From positions 1 to 45,658 of the forward strand of contig JAPOQU010000006.1 in NCBI GenBank assembly GCA_026710545.1: a stretch of DNA of 45,658 bases, read 5' to 3'. The notes below the pieces were generated by a model. That model had not been told where the DNA came from. It searched no databases and saw only the letters and a program-made list of their open reading frames with translations. This document shows, in pieces, positions 19,550 to 29,190 of this stretch. This DNA is from Gammaproteobacteria bacterium. GTDB lineage: Bacteria; Pseudomonadota; Gammaproteobacteria; Eutrophobiales; Eutrophobiaceae. Each line of letters opens with the position of its first letter. Position 1 is the first letter of the stretch. The translations under genes and the position numbers were made by a program.

Positions 19550-19574
19550 GGGGACAGATTTCAAATCTGTCCCC
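19550..19574. repeat. Family A palindrome A9 (CAGA type)
   Basis: A perfect 25-bp palindrome with arms GGGGACAGATTT / AAATCTGTCCCC and a single central C. It is followed directly by a tandem array of its right half-site. Confidence 0.95.
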
Positions 19575-19637
19575 GTTCGCTACAAATCTGTCCCCGTTCG
19601 CTACAAATCTGTCCCCGTTCGCTACAAATCTGTCCCT
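19575..19637. repeat. Tandem array of three 21-bp units
   Basis: Units with spacer GTTCGCTAC plus right half-site AAATCTGTCCCC begin at 19575, 19596 and 19617; the last ends in T. A fourth partial spacer, GTTCGCTA, follows. The array lies 50-110 bp upstream of the permease start and could sit in its leader or promoter. Confidence 0.93.
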
Positions 19638-19695
19638 GTTCGCTATGTATCCATGTAAAATATACTGCCAGGTAACACGCCCCGGAGGTTGAACC

Positions 19696-21441
19696 ATGCA
19701 GATACACGATACATCCAGCCGGGCAGGGATACGCTACGAACCCGGTGAACAACCCCCTCTTTCCCTTTGTCTCAGCCTTGGCCTCAAATCAGCCCTGCTC
19801 GTCTTTCCGACAGTGGTGCTGGTACCGGTGATCATAGTCCGGGCAGCCGGCGTGGACGGCGGCTACCTGTCCTGGTCGATCTTTGCCGCGTTGCTGATCT
19901 GCGGGCTGTTCACGGCGCTGCAGTCCTTGCGCACAGGCTTCATCGGCGTCGGCCATACACTCATTTCCAGCAGCGCCGTCACCTCAATCGCCGTCTGTAT
20001 CATGGCCTTGTCTGAGGGAGGGGTTGCACTGATGATGAACCTGGTCATAGTCTGCGCGCTGTTCCAGTTATTACTGTCATCGAAGCTGTCGTGGCTGCGC
20101 CGCATTATAACGCCGGTTATTTCCGGGATGGTGCTGATGCTGATTGCGGTCGCGGTCATGCCTGTCGCATTCGATATGCTGACGCACGCGCCCGAAAACG
20201 CGTCGCCCGGCGTCGCGCCGGGTATTGCGGCCGTGACACTGGTTGTGCTTGTTGCACTGGTATTCGGCGCCAGGGGTGCATTAAGGCTCTGGGCGCCGGT
20301 CATCGCACTTGCTGCCGGTTCCGCGGCTGCCGCGTTTTTCGGCCTCTACGACGCCGGTCTGATACTGGAAGCGTCCTGGTTCAGCATTCCCTCGGGCAGC
20401 CGGCCCGGGTTCAGCCTGTCCCTGGGCGCTGAGTTCTGGATACTTTTGCCGGCATTCCTGTTCGTCACCCTGGCTAATACCATGGGGGATATCAACGCCG
20501 GGGTTGCCGTTCAACGGGCATCCATGCGCACCTTGCATTCGGTCGATTTTCGTGCGGTGCAGGAAGGGCTTGCGGCCAACAGCCTGGGTAACCTGGTGGC
20601 CGGTCTCGCCGGCGCCATGCCGGTAAAAAGCGACCCGGCAGGCATCTCCCTGGTCGAACTGAGCGGTGTGGCCGCCCGCAGGCTTGGACTGTGTATCGGC
20701 ATCATCCTGTTACTGCTGGCGTTCACACCCAAGCTGGCGGCGCTGCTTCTCGCCATCCCCGGCCCGGTGATTGCCGCTTACCTGGCCGTTGCCATGGCGC
20801 TGGTCTTCGTACAGGGTATGAACATGGTTGTCCAGGATGGCCTCGACTACCGCAAGGGTGCGGTGATCGGGCTGGCTTTCTGGCTGGGCGTAGGGTTTCA
20901 CAACCAGGCAGTTTTCGCGGATTCGCTGGGCGAGACCTGGGGCGCGTTACTGGGCAACGGTATGACCGTCGGCGGCCTGGCCGTTATCCTGCTGACGGTA
21001 ATCATGAAGCTGACCGGCCCGCGCCGTTATAGTATAGTGACGGCGCTGGACCCCAGGGTCTTACCCCGGCTGGAAGAATTCCTGCGCGAGCAGGCGAAGC
21101 GGCTCGGCTGGGGCGACGCCTCGATAGAACGGCTGTTCCTGATTGGCGAGGAAACCCTGTTATGCCTTGCTGAAGGACATGATGAGGCAGCCACAGGTGA
21201 GTTGCGGAACCTGCTGGTAACGGCAACCAACGACGGCCCGGTCATGGAACTGGAATTTGTCTCTGCTATCGGCGAGGAAAACCTCGAAGACCAGATGAGG
21301 TTGCTGGGAAACCATGCCGAGGCGCGGGATTCGCATGAAATCTCGCTCCGTATATTGCAACACTTCGCTTCTTCCGTGCGCCACCAGCAATACCACGGCA
21401 TGGACGTGGTGACGGTGCGGGTCAATAAAACCGACGACTGA
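19696..21441 (+). CDS. NCS2-type (solute carrier 23) permease with a C-terminal kinase-like domain
   Basis: A 581-residue membrane protein. Residues about 20-440 are a run of hydrophobic helices with features of xanthine/uracil permeases, including the helix with TLANTMGDINAGVAVQRAS and the AGAMPVKSDPAGISLVELSG segment. After the last helix a soluble region (about 445-581) begins DPRVLPRLEEFLREQAKRLGW. It contains ERLFLIGEETLLCLAE, which resembles the N-box helix of GHKL/anti-sigma-factor ATPase folds. This would be an unusual fusion, with the domain perhaps sensing or controlling transport. The substrate is not known. The gene is followed 22 bp later by hom. Confidence 0.8.
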   Translation: MQIHDTSSRAGIRYEPGEQPPLSLCLSLGLKSALLVFPTVVLVPVIIVRAAGVDGGYLSWSIFAALLICGLFTALQSLRTGFIGVGHTLISSSAVTSIAVCIMALSEGGVALMMNLVIVCALFQLLLSSKLSWLRRIITPVISGMVLMLIAVAVMPVAFDMLTHAPENASPGVAPGIAAVTLVVLVALVFGARGALRLWAPVIALAAGSAAAAFFGLYDAGLILEASWFSIPSGSRPGFSLSLGAEFWILLPAFLFVTLANTMGDINAGVAVQRASMRTLHSVDFRAVQEGLAANSLGNLVAGLAGAMPVKSDPAGISLVELSGVAARRLGLCIGIILLLLAFTPKLAALLLAIPGPVIAAYLAVAMALVFVQGMNMVVQDGLDYRKGAVIGLAFWLGVGFHNQAVFADSLGETWGALLGNGMTVGGLAVILLTVIMKLTGPRRYSIVTALDPRVLPRLEEFLREQAKRLGWGDASIERLFLIGEETLLCLAEGHDEAATGELRNLLVTATNDGPVMELEFVSAIGEENLEDQMRLLGNHAEARDSHEISLRILQHFASSVRHQQYHGMDVVTVRVNKTDD

Positions 21442-21463
21442 AAAGAGAGAGAAAAAAAGGATA

Positions 21464-22777
21464 ATGAAACCGGTAAAAACAGGGTTGCTCGGCCTGGGTA
21501 CGGTAGGCGGGGGCGTTGTCACGGTATTGACCGGGAACGCCCACGAGATCGCGCGCCGGGCCGGCAGGGAAGTTGTCATCAGCCATGCTGCGGCAAAAGA
21601 ATATGATGCCGGCGCAATCCAGGGCCTGGACCAGGTAGACCGGATTACGGACGATGGATTTGCCGTCGTCAATGATCCGGACGTTGAAATAGTCATAGAA
21701 CTGATAGGCGGTTACTCCCCCGCAAAAGACCTGGTTCTGCAGGCCATTGAAAATAAAAAACATGTCGTTACCGCAAACAAGGCCATGATTGCCGTTCACG
21801 GTAACGAAATCTTCAGCGCCGCGCAGGAACAGGGTGTAACCGTGGCGTTCGAAGCCGCAGTCGCCGGCGGGATTCCCATTATCAAGGCAATCCGTGAAGG
21901 CCTGGTGGCCAACCGCATCCATTGGGCAGCCGGTATCATCAACGGCACGGGAAATTTTATCCTCACCGAGATGCGTGACAAGGGCAGGGACTTTGCCGAC
22001 GTGTTGCAGGAGGCGCAGGAACGGGGTTATGCGGAGGCCGACCCGACGTTCGACGTCGAGGGTATCGATGCCGCACACAAGCTGACCATCATGGGTTCCA
22101 TAGCCTTCGGCATCCCGTTGCAGTTTGAGAAAACCTATACTGAGGGCATCACCAGGATAGAACAGCAGGACGTTGCTTATGCCGATGAACTGGGCTACCG
22201 GATCAAACATCTCGGAATTGCCAGGCGTGTAGATGCAGGAATTGAGCTGCGTGTGCATCCCACGCTGATCCCCGCAAGACGGTTGATTGCCAATGTGGAC
22301 GGCGTCATGAACGCCGTGCTGGTGCAGGGTGACGCGGTGGGACCGACCTTGTATTACGGCGCCGGCGCCGGTTCCCTGCCGACTGCTTCCTCAGTCGTAG
22401 CTGACGTGATTGACGTCGTGCGCGCCCTGACCACCGATCCGGAAAACCGGGTGCCGCACCTGGCATTTCAGCCGGATTCGATGTCCGACCTGGCCGTGCT
22501 GGATATGGCGGATGTCAGCACCGCTTATTACCTGCGCATGCAGGCCGTTGACAGACCGGGCGTTTTGTCCGCGGTAACGACCATCCTGGGCAACCTGGGT
22601 ATCAGTATCGAGGCGATAATCCAGAAAGAACCCGAAGCGGACGCCAGTCATGTGCCCATTATCATGCTTACCCAGCGTGTGCTTGAACGCAACATGAATT
22701 CTGCCATCACGCAGATAGAGGCCCTGGATACGATAGACGGCAGCCTGCACCGCATCCGGGTTGAAGCTTTGGATTAG
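21464..22777 (+). CDS. hom: Homoserine dehydrogenase
   Basis: Reduces aspartate semialdehyde to homoserine in threonine/methionine synthesis. The 437-residue monofunctional enzyme has the N-terminal NAD(P) loop GLLGLGTVGGGVV, ANKAMIAVHG, the central AAVAGGIPIIKAIREGL...INGTGNFIL, and a C-terminal ACT domain (about 350-430, DRPGVLSAVTTILGNLGISIE) for feedback control by threonine. It begins 22 bp after the permease and is 33 bp ahead of thrC, forming a threonine biosynthesis unit. Confidence 0.97.
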   Translation: MKPVKTGLLGLGTVGGGVVTVLTGNAHEIARRAGREVVISHAAAKEYDAGAIQGLDQVDRITDDGFAVVNDPDVEIVIELIGGYSPAKDLVLQAIENKKHVVTANKAMIAVHGNEIFSAAQEQGVTVAFEAAVAGGIPIIKAIREGLVANRIHWAAGIINGTGNFILTEMRDKGRDFADVLQEAQERGYAEADPTFDVEGIDAAHKLTIMGSIAFGIPLQFEKTYTEGITRIEQQDVAYADELGYRIKHLGIARRVDAGIELRVHPTLIPARRLIANVDGVMNAVLVQGDAVGPTLYYGAGAGSLPTASSVVADVIDVVRALTTDPENRVPHLAFQPDSMSDLAVLDMADVSTAYYLRMQAVDRPGVLSAVTTILGNLGISIEAIIQKEPEADASHVPIIMLTQRVLERNMNSAITQIEALDTIDGSLHRIRVEALD

Positions 22778-22810
22778 GGATTGGGAACGCAGTAGAGTGT
22801 GTCACGATAA

Positions 22811-23929
22811 ATGACCGGATATAAAGGCCTGATCGAGCGTTACCGTGAACGTCTGCCCGTGGCGGACGATGCGCGGATTATCACCCTGGGTGAGGGGAGT
22901 ACCCCGCTGATCCGGCTGGGTAATATCCCCGAAGCCGAGGACAGGGGCATCGAACTCCATGCCAAGTTCGAGGGGTTGAACCCGACCGGTTCGTTCAAGG
23001 ACCGCGGCATGACCATGGCGATCACCCAGGCGGTCAGCGAGGGGTCGCAAGCCGTATTATGCGCTTCAACCGGCAACACTTCGGCCTCCGCGGCAGCCTA
23101 CGCGGCCAGGGCCGGCCTGGACTGTTACGTTCTTATCCCGGACGGCAAGATCGCCATGGGGAAGCTGGCCCAGGCCATGATCCACGGCTCCATGGTCATC
23201 CAGGTTGAAGGAAATTTTGACGACGGGATGCGGCTGGTTAAACAGATCGCGGCCGAGGCGCCGATTACCCTGGTAAATTCCGTGAACCCGTACCGGCTCC
23301 AGGGCCAGAAGACCGCGGCGTTCGAGATCGTGGATGAGCTGGGCAGGCCTCCTGATTTTCATTGCCTGCCCGTGGGCAACGCGGGCAATATCTCGGCATA
23401 CTGGACCGGCTACTGCGAGTACGCGGGAATTACTACCGCCGTCAGCAACTTTTTACACGGGCAATGCCCCTATCAACACGATGCGGTCACAGATAAACCG
23501 CCCCGGATGCTGGGTTACCAGTCGTCGGGCGCGGCGCCTTTTTTACGAGGCGGGTTCGTTGAGGAACCGGAAACCGTTGCCAGCGCGATCCGCATCGGCC
23601 GGCCCCAGTCCTGGGACCTGGCATGGGCCGCCAGCAGGGAATCAGAGGGTTGGTTTGACGAGTTCGATGATGCGGAAATCCTGGCTGTCCAGGGGCTGTT
23701 GGCCGCCAGTGAGGGGATATTCTGTGAGCCGGCTTCTGCCGTGTCCGTTGCCGGCGCCTTGCGCGATATCCGCACAGGGAAAATTCCGCCCGGGAGTACG
23801 GTTGTCTGTACCCTGACCGGGCACGGGCTGAAAGATCCGGATATCGCCATGCAGCAAGGCTCCGCCGTTGTGAAAAAGGTTTCAGCCGATCTTGACGCGG
23901 TGAAGCAAGCCATTCTTGGCGACCGATAG
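22811..23929 (+). CDS. thrC: Threonine synthase
   Basis: The PLP-dependent last step of threonine synthesis from O-phosphohomoserine. The 372-residue product is of the short class. K63 in [11 protein letters not shown] is the PLP lysine, followed by [20 protein letters not shown], and the C-terminal [15 protein letters not shown] is characteristic. It is placed 33 bp after hom. The start ATG at 22811 lies just after a GTGTCACGATAA stretch with no strong ribosome binding site, so translation may be partly coupled. Confidence 0.97.
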   Translation: MTGYKGLIERYRERLPVADDARIITLGEGSTPLIRLGNIPEAEDRGIELHAKFEGLNPTGSFKDRGMTMAITQAVSEGSQAVLCASTGNTSASAAAYAARAGLDCYVLIPDGKIAMGKLAQAMIHGSMVIQVEGNFDDGMRLVKQIAAEAPITLVNSVNPYRLQGQKTAAFEIVDELGRPPDFHCLPVGNAGNISAYWTGYCEYAGITTAVSNFLHGQCPYQHDAVTDKPPRMLGYQSSGAAPFLRGGFVEEPETVASAIRIGRPQSWDLAWAASRESEGWFDEFDDAEILAVQGLLAASEGIFCEPASAVSVAGALRDIRTGKIPPGSTVVCTLTGHGLKDPDIAMQQGSAVVKKVSADLDAVKQAILGDR

Positions 23930-24045
23930 CGTACATATGTCGAACCAGGATGACGCCCCTGTCCTGACTTACACGGATATCGTCATGCTCAAAAGCCATC
24001 GGGATTCCGACGACTGACCAGCGCCATCCTTACCGGTACCGATTA

Positions 24046-25770
24046 ATGAAAATTACCCGTCGCGTTGCATCATCCGACCGTGATCTGCCGGATCATGTCC
24101 ACCCGGTTATGCGGCGCGTTCTTGCCGGCCGGAATATTTCATCAGCGCGGGAACTGGATTACTCGCTGACCAACCTGCTGCCGTTCGGCAGTTTGAAAAA
24201 TATTGACGCAGCAGCCGGTTTGCTCATCGACGCCATCTGCAACGACAAACGGGTATTCGTCATAGCGGATTACGATGCAGACGGTGCAACAGCATGCGCT
24301 TTGGCGCTGCGCGGGCTCGCCATGCTGGGCGCCGCATACGTTGATTTCCTGGTGCCGGACCGGGCCAGGCACGGGTACGGCTTGAGTACCGACGTGGTGC
24401 GCCAGGCCCTGGAGTTTGAACCGGACATCCTGGTGACCGTGGACAACGGTATCTCCAGTCTGTCGGGTGTCGACTTTGCCCGCAGCGCAGGTGTGGACGT
24501 GTTGATTACGGATCATCATTTACCGGGCAGGGAATTGCCTGCCGCCAATGTTATCGTCAACCCCAACCAGCCGGGAGACCAGTTTCCCAGCAAATGCCTG
24601 GCGGGTGTCGGCGTGATGTTTTACGTACTGCTGGCGGTCAGGGCCCGGCTGAGGGCTGACGGCTGGTTTGCCGCAAAAGGTTTGCAGATACCGAATTTTG
24701 CGGCATTTCTGGACCTGGTCGCACTGGGCACCATCGCCGACGTGGTGGAACTGGATTACAATAATCGTATCCTGGTCGAACATGGCCTGAAGCAGATCAG
24801 GACGCGGCGCTGCTGCCAGGGTATTTCGGCATTGATCCGGGTTGCCGGCAGCGTGCCCGAGAAGATTAGTTCCTCAGACCTCGGGTTTCTGCTGGGCCCG
24901 AGACTTAACGCGGCAGGCCGACTGGCTGACATGAGCCTTGGAATCGAATGCCTGCTCACGGACAATTTTTCCAGTGCCATGCCCCTGGCGTTGCAACTCA
25001 ATAAATTCAACAGCGAGAGAAAGTCCGTTCAGGCTGAAATGCAAGAGGAAGCAGAGACTTACCTGAACGACATCGTTGAACTGCAACAGGGAGAGTTGCC
25101 TTTCGGGCTATGCCTGTATGACGCCGGGTGGCACCAGGGCATCGTTGGTATACTGGCCGGCAGGTTAAAAGAGATGGTAAATCGCCCCGTGATTATCTTT
25201 GCGGCCGCCGGCGAGGGTTTATTGAAAGGATCAGGCCGCTCAATAGCAGGAATACACCTGAAAGATGTCCTGGAGGCGCTGGCGGCGAAGCGCCCGCAGC
25301 TGATGGAGCGCTTCGGCGGCCATGCCATGGCTGCAGGTTTAACCATCAAGGAAGACTCCTATACCGAGTTCAGGGAGGTGTTTGACGAGGAAGTCGGACG
25401 CATGACCGCGGGCCGGATCCCTGGCGCGGAGATCGTAACGGATGGTGAACTGGCTCCCGGCGATATCAGCCTGGAACTCGCCAGGGAAATAGAAAACGCG
25501 GGGCCCTGGGGGCAGGGTTTCCCCGAACCCCTGTTTGATGATGAATTCACTGTTGTGGATACGAGAACGGTGGGAGAGCGGCACCTGAAACTGAAACTCC
25601 TCCTGCACGGGTCTCAAACACCGGTTGACGCCATTTCTTTCAATACGGATGCGGACGCTGTTGCTGTGGATGCCGGCAATTTGCGCATGGTCTACCAGTT
25701 GGCGGTTGACGACTATAACAATAATCTGAAACCGCAACTTATTATCAGGCACATAGAAACGGGGAAATAG
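24046..25770 (+). CDS. recJ: Single-stranded-DNA-specific exonuclease RecJ
   Basis: A 5'-3' single-strand exonuclease used in recombination and in mismatch and base excision repair. The 574-residue protein contains the DHH phosphoesterase motifs: DYDADGATA (75-83), TVDNGIS (131-137) and the namesake D156-H-H in TDHHLPG. Then follow the DHHA1 region with GRSIAGIHLKDVLEAL, GGHAMAAGLTI and an OB-fold end. The order thrC-recJ-prfB-lysS is the common gammaproteobacterial arrangement. Confidence 0.97.
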   Translation: MKITRRVASSDRDLPDHVHPVMRRVLAGRNISSARELDYSLTNLLPFGSLKNIDAAAGLLIDAICNDKRVFVIADYDADGATACALALRGLAMLGAAYVDFLVPDRARHGYGLSTDVVRQALEFEPDILVTVDNGISSLSGVDFARSAGVDVLITDHHLPGRELPAANVIVNPNQPGDQFPSKCLAGVGVMFYVLLAVRARLRADGWFAAKGLQIPNFAAFLDLVALGTIADVVELDYNNRILVEHGLKQIRTRRCCQGISALIRVAGSVPEKISSSDLGFLLGPRLNAAGRLADMSLGIECLLTDNFSSAMPLALQLNKFNSERKSVQAEMQEEAETYLNDIVELQQGELPFGLCLYDAGWHQGIVGILAGRLKEMVNRPVIIFAAAGEGLLKGSGRSIAGIHLKDVLEALAAKRPQLMERFGGHAMAAGLTIKEDSYTEFREVFDEEVGRMTAGRIPGAEIVTDGELAPGDISLELAREIENAGPWGQGFPEPLFDDEFTVVDTRTVGERHLKLKLLLHGSQTPVDAISFNTDADAVAVDAGNLRMVYQLAVDDYNNNLKPQLIIRHIETGK

Positions 25771-25905
25771 ACCTGTGTGCTCATAGATGGAACGGCAGGT
25801 TTGGACACCTGGGGTTATTTCAATATTTTTGAGAAAATGATTTGTCCCTGTTTCCGGTGCTGTAGTAAGATTCCTGCGCCATTTATTTGTAATGTATAAG
25901 GAAAA

Positions 25906-27004
25906 ATGCTTGAACTGACTGCAATTAGCGCCCGTATCAAAGACTGCCAGGGGAGAATCGAATCCCTGAGGAGGTATCTTTGACCTTGATGTCAAGGTCA
26001 AACGCCTGGGCAAAGTCAGGCGGGAACTGGAAAATTCCGAACTCTGGAATGATCCTGAACGCGCCCAGGCTTTGGGTAAGGAACGCGCCGCGCTTGAAAA
26101 AACAGTAAATACGATTGAATCGATTTGCCAGGGACTGGACGATCTCGAGTTGTTGCTCGATATGGCGAAGCAGGAAGACGACGCCGATACCGTGCATGAA
26201 GTCGTAGCCGACCTTGACAAGTATTCCGCACAGATAGAAGAACTGGAGTTCCGGCGCATGTTCTCCGGCGAGATGGACCCGAACAACGCGTTTCTTGAGA
26301 TCCAGTCAGGTTCCGGCGGCACCGAGGCGCAGGATTGGGCAGAAATGCTGCTGCGCATGTATTTGCGCTGGGGTGAACAGCGCAGTTTTGCGACGGAGTT
26401 GATTGAAGTGTCGCCCGGGGAAGTGGCAGGGGTGAAAAGCGCGACGGTCAAGTATAAGGGAGACTATGCCTACGGCTGGCTGCGTACCGAAACCGGGGTA
26501 CACAGGCTGGTCAGGAAATCCCCGTTTGATTCCGGCAACAGGCGCCACACCTCCTTTGCCTCGGTATTCGTGTCCCCGGAGATCGATGACAATATCGAGG
26601 TGGATATCGAGACCTCCGATTTGCGCGTTGACACCTACCGGGCCAGCGGGGCGGGCGGGCAGCACGTGAACAAGACGGATTCGGCGGTGAGGATGACGCA
26701 TTTACCGACCGGTATTGTCGTGCAGTGCCAGAATGACCGCTCCCAGCACAAGAACAGGGATCAGGCTATAAAACAATTACGCGCCAAGCTGTACGAACTG
26801 GAACTGCAAAAACGCATGTCCGAACAGAAAGCAATGGAGGAATCCAAGGCCGATATAGGCTGGGGCAGCCAGATCCGTTCCTATGTACTGGACCAGTCCA
26901 GGATTAAGGATTTACGTACCGGCGTGGAGACAGGCAACACACAGGCCGTGCTGGACGGGGACCTGGACCGGTTTATCGAAGCCAGCCTCAAGGCCGGGGT
27001 ATGA
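25906..27004 (+). CDS. prfB: Peptide chain release factor 2, with programmed +1 frameshift
   Basis: RF2 recognises UGA and UAA stop codons. The gene starts at the ATG at 25906. Twenty-five codons ([20 protein letters not shown] and on to RRYL) lead to an in-frame TGA at 25981-25983. A +1 shift at CTT-T then continues as [17 protein letters not shown] to 27004, giving 365 residues. The shift site AGGAGG-TAT-CTT-TGA-C has the internal Shine-Dalgarno at the normal distance. The catalytic GGQ is in [13 protein letters not shown]. Gene callers that ignore the shift report only the portion from about 26072. RF2 autoregulates through this site: low RF2 favours shifting. Confidence 0.97.
25972..25984 (+). 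promoter_or_regulatory. Recoding site of prfB (+1 frameshift)
   Basis: AGGAGG (25969-25974 region), then TAT, CTT and TGA-C. The slippery CTT lets the P-site tRNA move forward to TTT while the poor termination context TGAC slows RF2. The AGGAGG here is a stronger anti-Shine-Dalgarno match than the AGGGGG of Escherichia coli. Confidence 0.93.
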
Positions 27005-28494
27005 TAGCTATGACTAAAGACGACAACGACATCATCAGGCAAAGACGTGCACAGTTGCAGGCGTTGCGTGAACGGGGCAACGCCTACCCCAACGACTTCA
27101 GGCGGAATATTCTGGCGCAAGAGTTACACACGCGTTACGGGGACAAGGACAAGGAGCAACTGGAGACGGAAACTGAAAAGTTCAGTCTTGCCGGCAGGAT
27201 GATGAGCCGCCGGGTCATGGGCAAGGCCTCCTTTGCGCACATCCAGGACATGTCCGGGCGTATCCAGCTTTTTATCAGGCGCGACGACCTGGCGGATGAT
27301 TCTTATGCGCAGTTCAGGAAATGGGATATCGGCGACCTTGTCGGCGTGACCGGGAGCGTTTTCAGGACCAGGACCGGTGAATTATCGATCCAGGCTGATT
27401 CGATCAGGCTGCTGGCCAAGTCGCTTCGGCCCCTGCCGGAGAAATTCCATGGCCTGTCTGACCAGGAAATCCGTTACCGCCAGCGTTACCTGGACCTGAT
27501 CACCAGCGCAACAACCCGGCAGACGTTTCAGATCCGTACCCGTGTTATCAATCATATCCGCGCTTACCTGACAGGGTGTGGTTTCCTTGAAGTGGAAACA
27601 CCGATGATGCAGGCGATCCCGGGTGGGGCTGCGGCCAGGCCGTTTATCACCCACCATAACTCCCTGGATATGGACCTGTACCTGCGCATAGCGCCCGAGT
27701 TATACCTGAAACGACTGGTCGTCGGCGGTTTTGAAAAGGTATTCGAGATCAACCGGAATTTTCGCAATGAAGGGCTGTCGTTGCAGCATAATCCCGAGTT
27801 CACCATGCTCGAGTTTTACTGGGCTTATGCGGGTTACGAGGACATGATGTCGCTGACGGAGACCCTGTTTCGTTCCCTGGCCGTAGAAGTGCAAGGCGAT
27901 ACCATTGTCGAGTACCAGGGCGAAACATACGATTTCGGCATGGAGTTTCGCCGTTTGACACTGCGGGATGCCGTTCTGGCGCATAACCCGGAATTATCAG
28001 CAGGCGATCTTGATGACCTGGACAGGTTACGCAACATTGCTGCAGGTAAGGGAATAGAAGTAAAAGATAGTTACGGCGCCGGCAAGCTGCAGGTTGAATT
28101 ATTCGAGAAAACGGTAGAGGCGCAACTGAAACAACCTACCTTCATCACCGCTTACCCGGTGGAAGTGTCCCCCTTGTCCAGGCGTAATGAGGCGCAGCCC
28201 GATATAGCCGACCGGTTTGAACTGTTTATCGGCGGGCGCGAGATCGCCAACGGGTTTTCCGAGCTGAACGACCCCGATGACCAGGCCGAGAGATTCCGGA
28301 TACAGGCTGAAGGGAAGGCATCCGGCGACGAAGAAGCCATGCACTATGACGCCGATTACGTCACGGCCCTGGAATACGGCATGCCGCCAACTGCCGGGGA
28401 GGGGATCGGTATAGACAGGCTGGTCATGTTGCTTACGGATACTGCATCCATCCGCGACGTGATCCTGTTTCCCCAGTTGAGGACAAAGGAGTAA
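27001..28494 (+). CDS. lysS: Lysyl-tRNA synthetase, class II
   Basis: Charges tRNA-Lys. The 497-residue protein has an N-terminal OB-fold anticodon-binding domain (about 55-150) and the class II catalytic core. Motif 1 is in [21 protein letters not shown], motif 2 in [20 protein letters not shown], and motif 3 is [14 protein letters not shown]. The ATG at 27001 overlaps the prfB stop (ATGA); a second in-frame ATG at 27010 is an alternative start. Translation coupling with prfB is expected. Confidence 0.98.
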   Translation: MIAMTKDDNDIIRQRRAQLQALRERGNAYPNDFRRNILAQELHTRYGDKDKEQLETETEKFSLAGRMMSRRVMGKASFAHIQDMSGRIQLFIRRDDLADDSYAQFRKWDIGDLVGVTGSVFRTRTGELSIQADSIRLLAKSLRPLPEKFHGLSDQEIRYRQRYLDLITSATTRQTFQIRTRVINHIRAYLTGCGFLEVETPMMQAIPGGAAARPFITHHNSLDMDLYLRIAPELYLKRLVVGGFEKVFEINRNFRNEGLSLQHNPEFTMLEFYWAYAGYEDMMSLTETLFRSLAVEVQGDTIVEYQGETYDFGMEFRRLTLRDAVLAHNPELSAGDLDDLDRLRNIAAGKGIEVKDSYGAGKLQVELFEKTVEAQLKQPTFITAYPVEVSPLSRRNEAQPDIADRFELFIGGREIANGFSELNDPDDQAERFRIQAEGKASGDEEAMHYDADYVTALEYGMPPTAGEGIGIDRLVMLLTDTASIRDVILFPQLRTKE

Positions 28495-28552
28495 CCCGGG
28501 AATAACATCTTCCATACATTCGATGAAACTTTCCCTTGTCTACAGAGTCTAA

Positions 28553-28561
28553 TGCTATACT
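28553..28561 (+). promoter_or_regulatory. Putative extended -10 promoter of the RiPP cluster
   Basis: TG-C-TATACT (28553-28561) is a good extended -10 element about 97 bp upstream of the precursor gene. A -35 at normal spacing is weak; TTGTCT at 28536-28541 lies closer than usual. Predicted from consensus only. A strong ribosome binding site, AGGAGGT at 28644-28650, precedes the ATG by 7 bases. Confidence 0.4.
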
Positions 28562-28657
28562 GCATATGAAAATTTTTTCCGAATCATGAGGCGGACGGAA
28601 GATAGAAACCGGCTGTGACTGCATGATGTTATAAACCCTGACCAGGAGGTAACACTG

Positions 28658-29104
28658 ATGTCGAAAGAGACTACTTTAAAACCTATAGCAGCTGCGTTGG
28701 GCACCACTTTTGCAGTGTCGCTCGCCCTCAGCCCTGTAGCCAATGCTGCAGACAACCCGTTCAGCATGACCGAGTTGTCCCAGGGCGGTTACATGGTTGC
28801 CGATAAGCACGGAGGTGAAGGCAAGTGTGGCGAAGGCAAATGCGGCGAAGATAAGGAAGGCGAAGGATCATGCGGCGAAGACAAGGAAGGCGAAGGCAAG
28901 TGCGGTGAAGGCAAATGTGGCGAGGACAAGGAAGGCGAAGGCAAATGCGGTGAAGGGAAATGCGGCGAAGGAAAGTGCGGTGAAGGTAAATGCGGCGAAG
29001 ACAAGGAAGGCGAAGGCAAGTGCGGTGAAGGTAAATGCGGCGAAGACAAGGAAGGCGAAGGCAAGTGCGGTGAAGGCAAATGCGGTGACAGCGCAGAGGG
29101 TTAA
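28658..29104 (+). CDS. hvfA: HvfA/bufferin-type RiPP precursor with 12 EGKCG repeats
   Basis: A 148-residue secreted precursor. Residues 1-30 are a Sec signal peptide ending VANA, with cleavage likely before ADNPF. After a short linker (31-53), residues 54-143 consist solely of 18 pentads: twelve EGKCG, one EGSCG and five EDKEG. The tail is DSAEG. All 13 cysteines are in the pentads. In the HvfA family the EGKCG cysteines are converted by an MNIO enzyme to oxazolone-thioamide groups that bind copper, and such peptides protect against copper stress. The two enzymes needed follow directly. The strong ribosome binding site and dedicated promoter suggest high expression. The 15-bp DNA repeats should make the pentad number prone to slippage. 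No signal-peptide-linked DoxX (HvfD) gene is found nearby. Confidence 0.92.
   Translation: MSKETTLKPIAAALGTTFAVSLALSPVANAADNPFSMTELSQGGYMVADKHGGEGKCGEGKCGEDKEGEGSCGEDKEGEGKCGEGKCGEDKEGEGKCGEGKCGEGKCGEGKCGEDKEGEGKCGEGKCGEDKEGEGKCGEGKCGDSAEG
28817..29086 (+). repeat. Eighteen 15-bp pentapeptide-coding repeats within the precursor gene
   Basis: The segment is built from 15-bp units coding EGKCG, EGSCG or EDKEG, with most changes at third codon positions. The order is two EGKCG, EDKEG, EGSCG, EDKEG, two EGKCG, EDKEG, four EGKCG, EDKEG, two EGKCG, EDKEG, two EGKCG. Confidence 0.95.
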
Positions 29105-29190
29105 TCTGCGCCGGTCATCAATACTGTCCCGGGGTTTGACGATGCGGACACGTTCCGGTGTTGCCCCGGGGTACTTGCTTGCAGCCTGAA

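Noticed and set aside
23937..24017. 26-residue frame between thrC and recJ (MSNQDDAPVLTYTDIVMLKS...)
   Set aside because: Too short, no clear SD and no recognised family; it may be chance, although the frame is clean.
28789..29189. Long frames on both strands across the pentad repeats
   Set aside because: They are alternative readings of the 15-bp repeat (Lys/Ala-rich or Ser/Pro-rich) and lack start signals; only the frame with signal peptide and strong SD is real.
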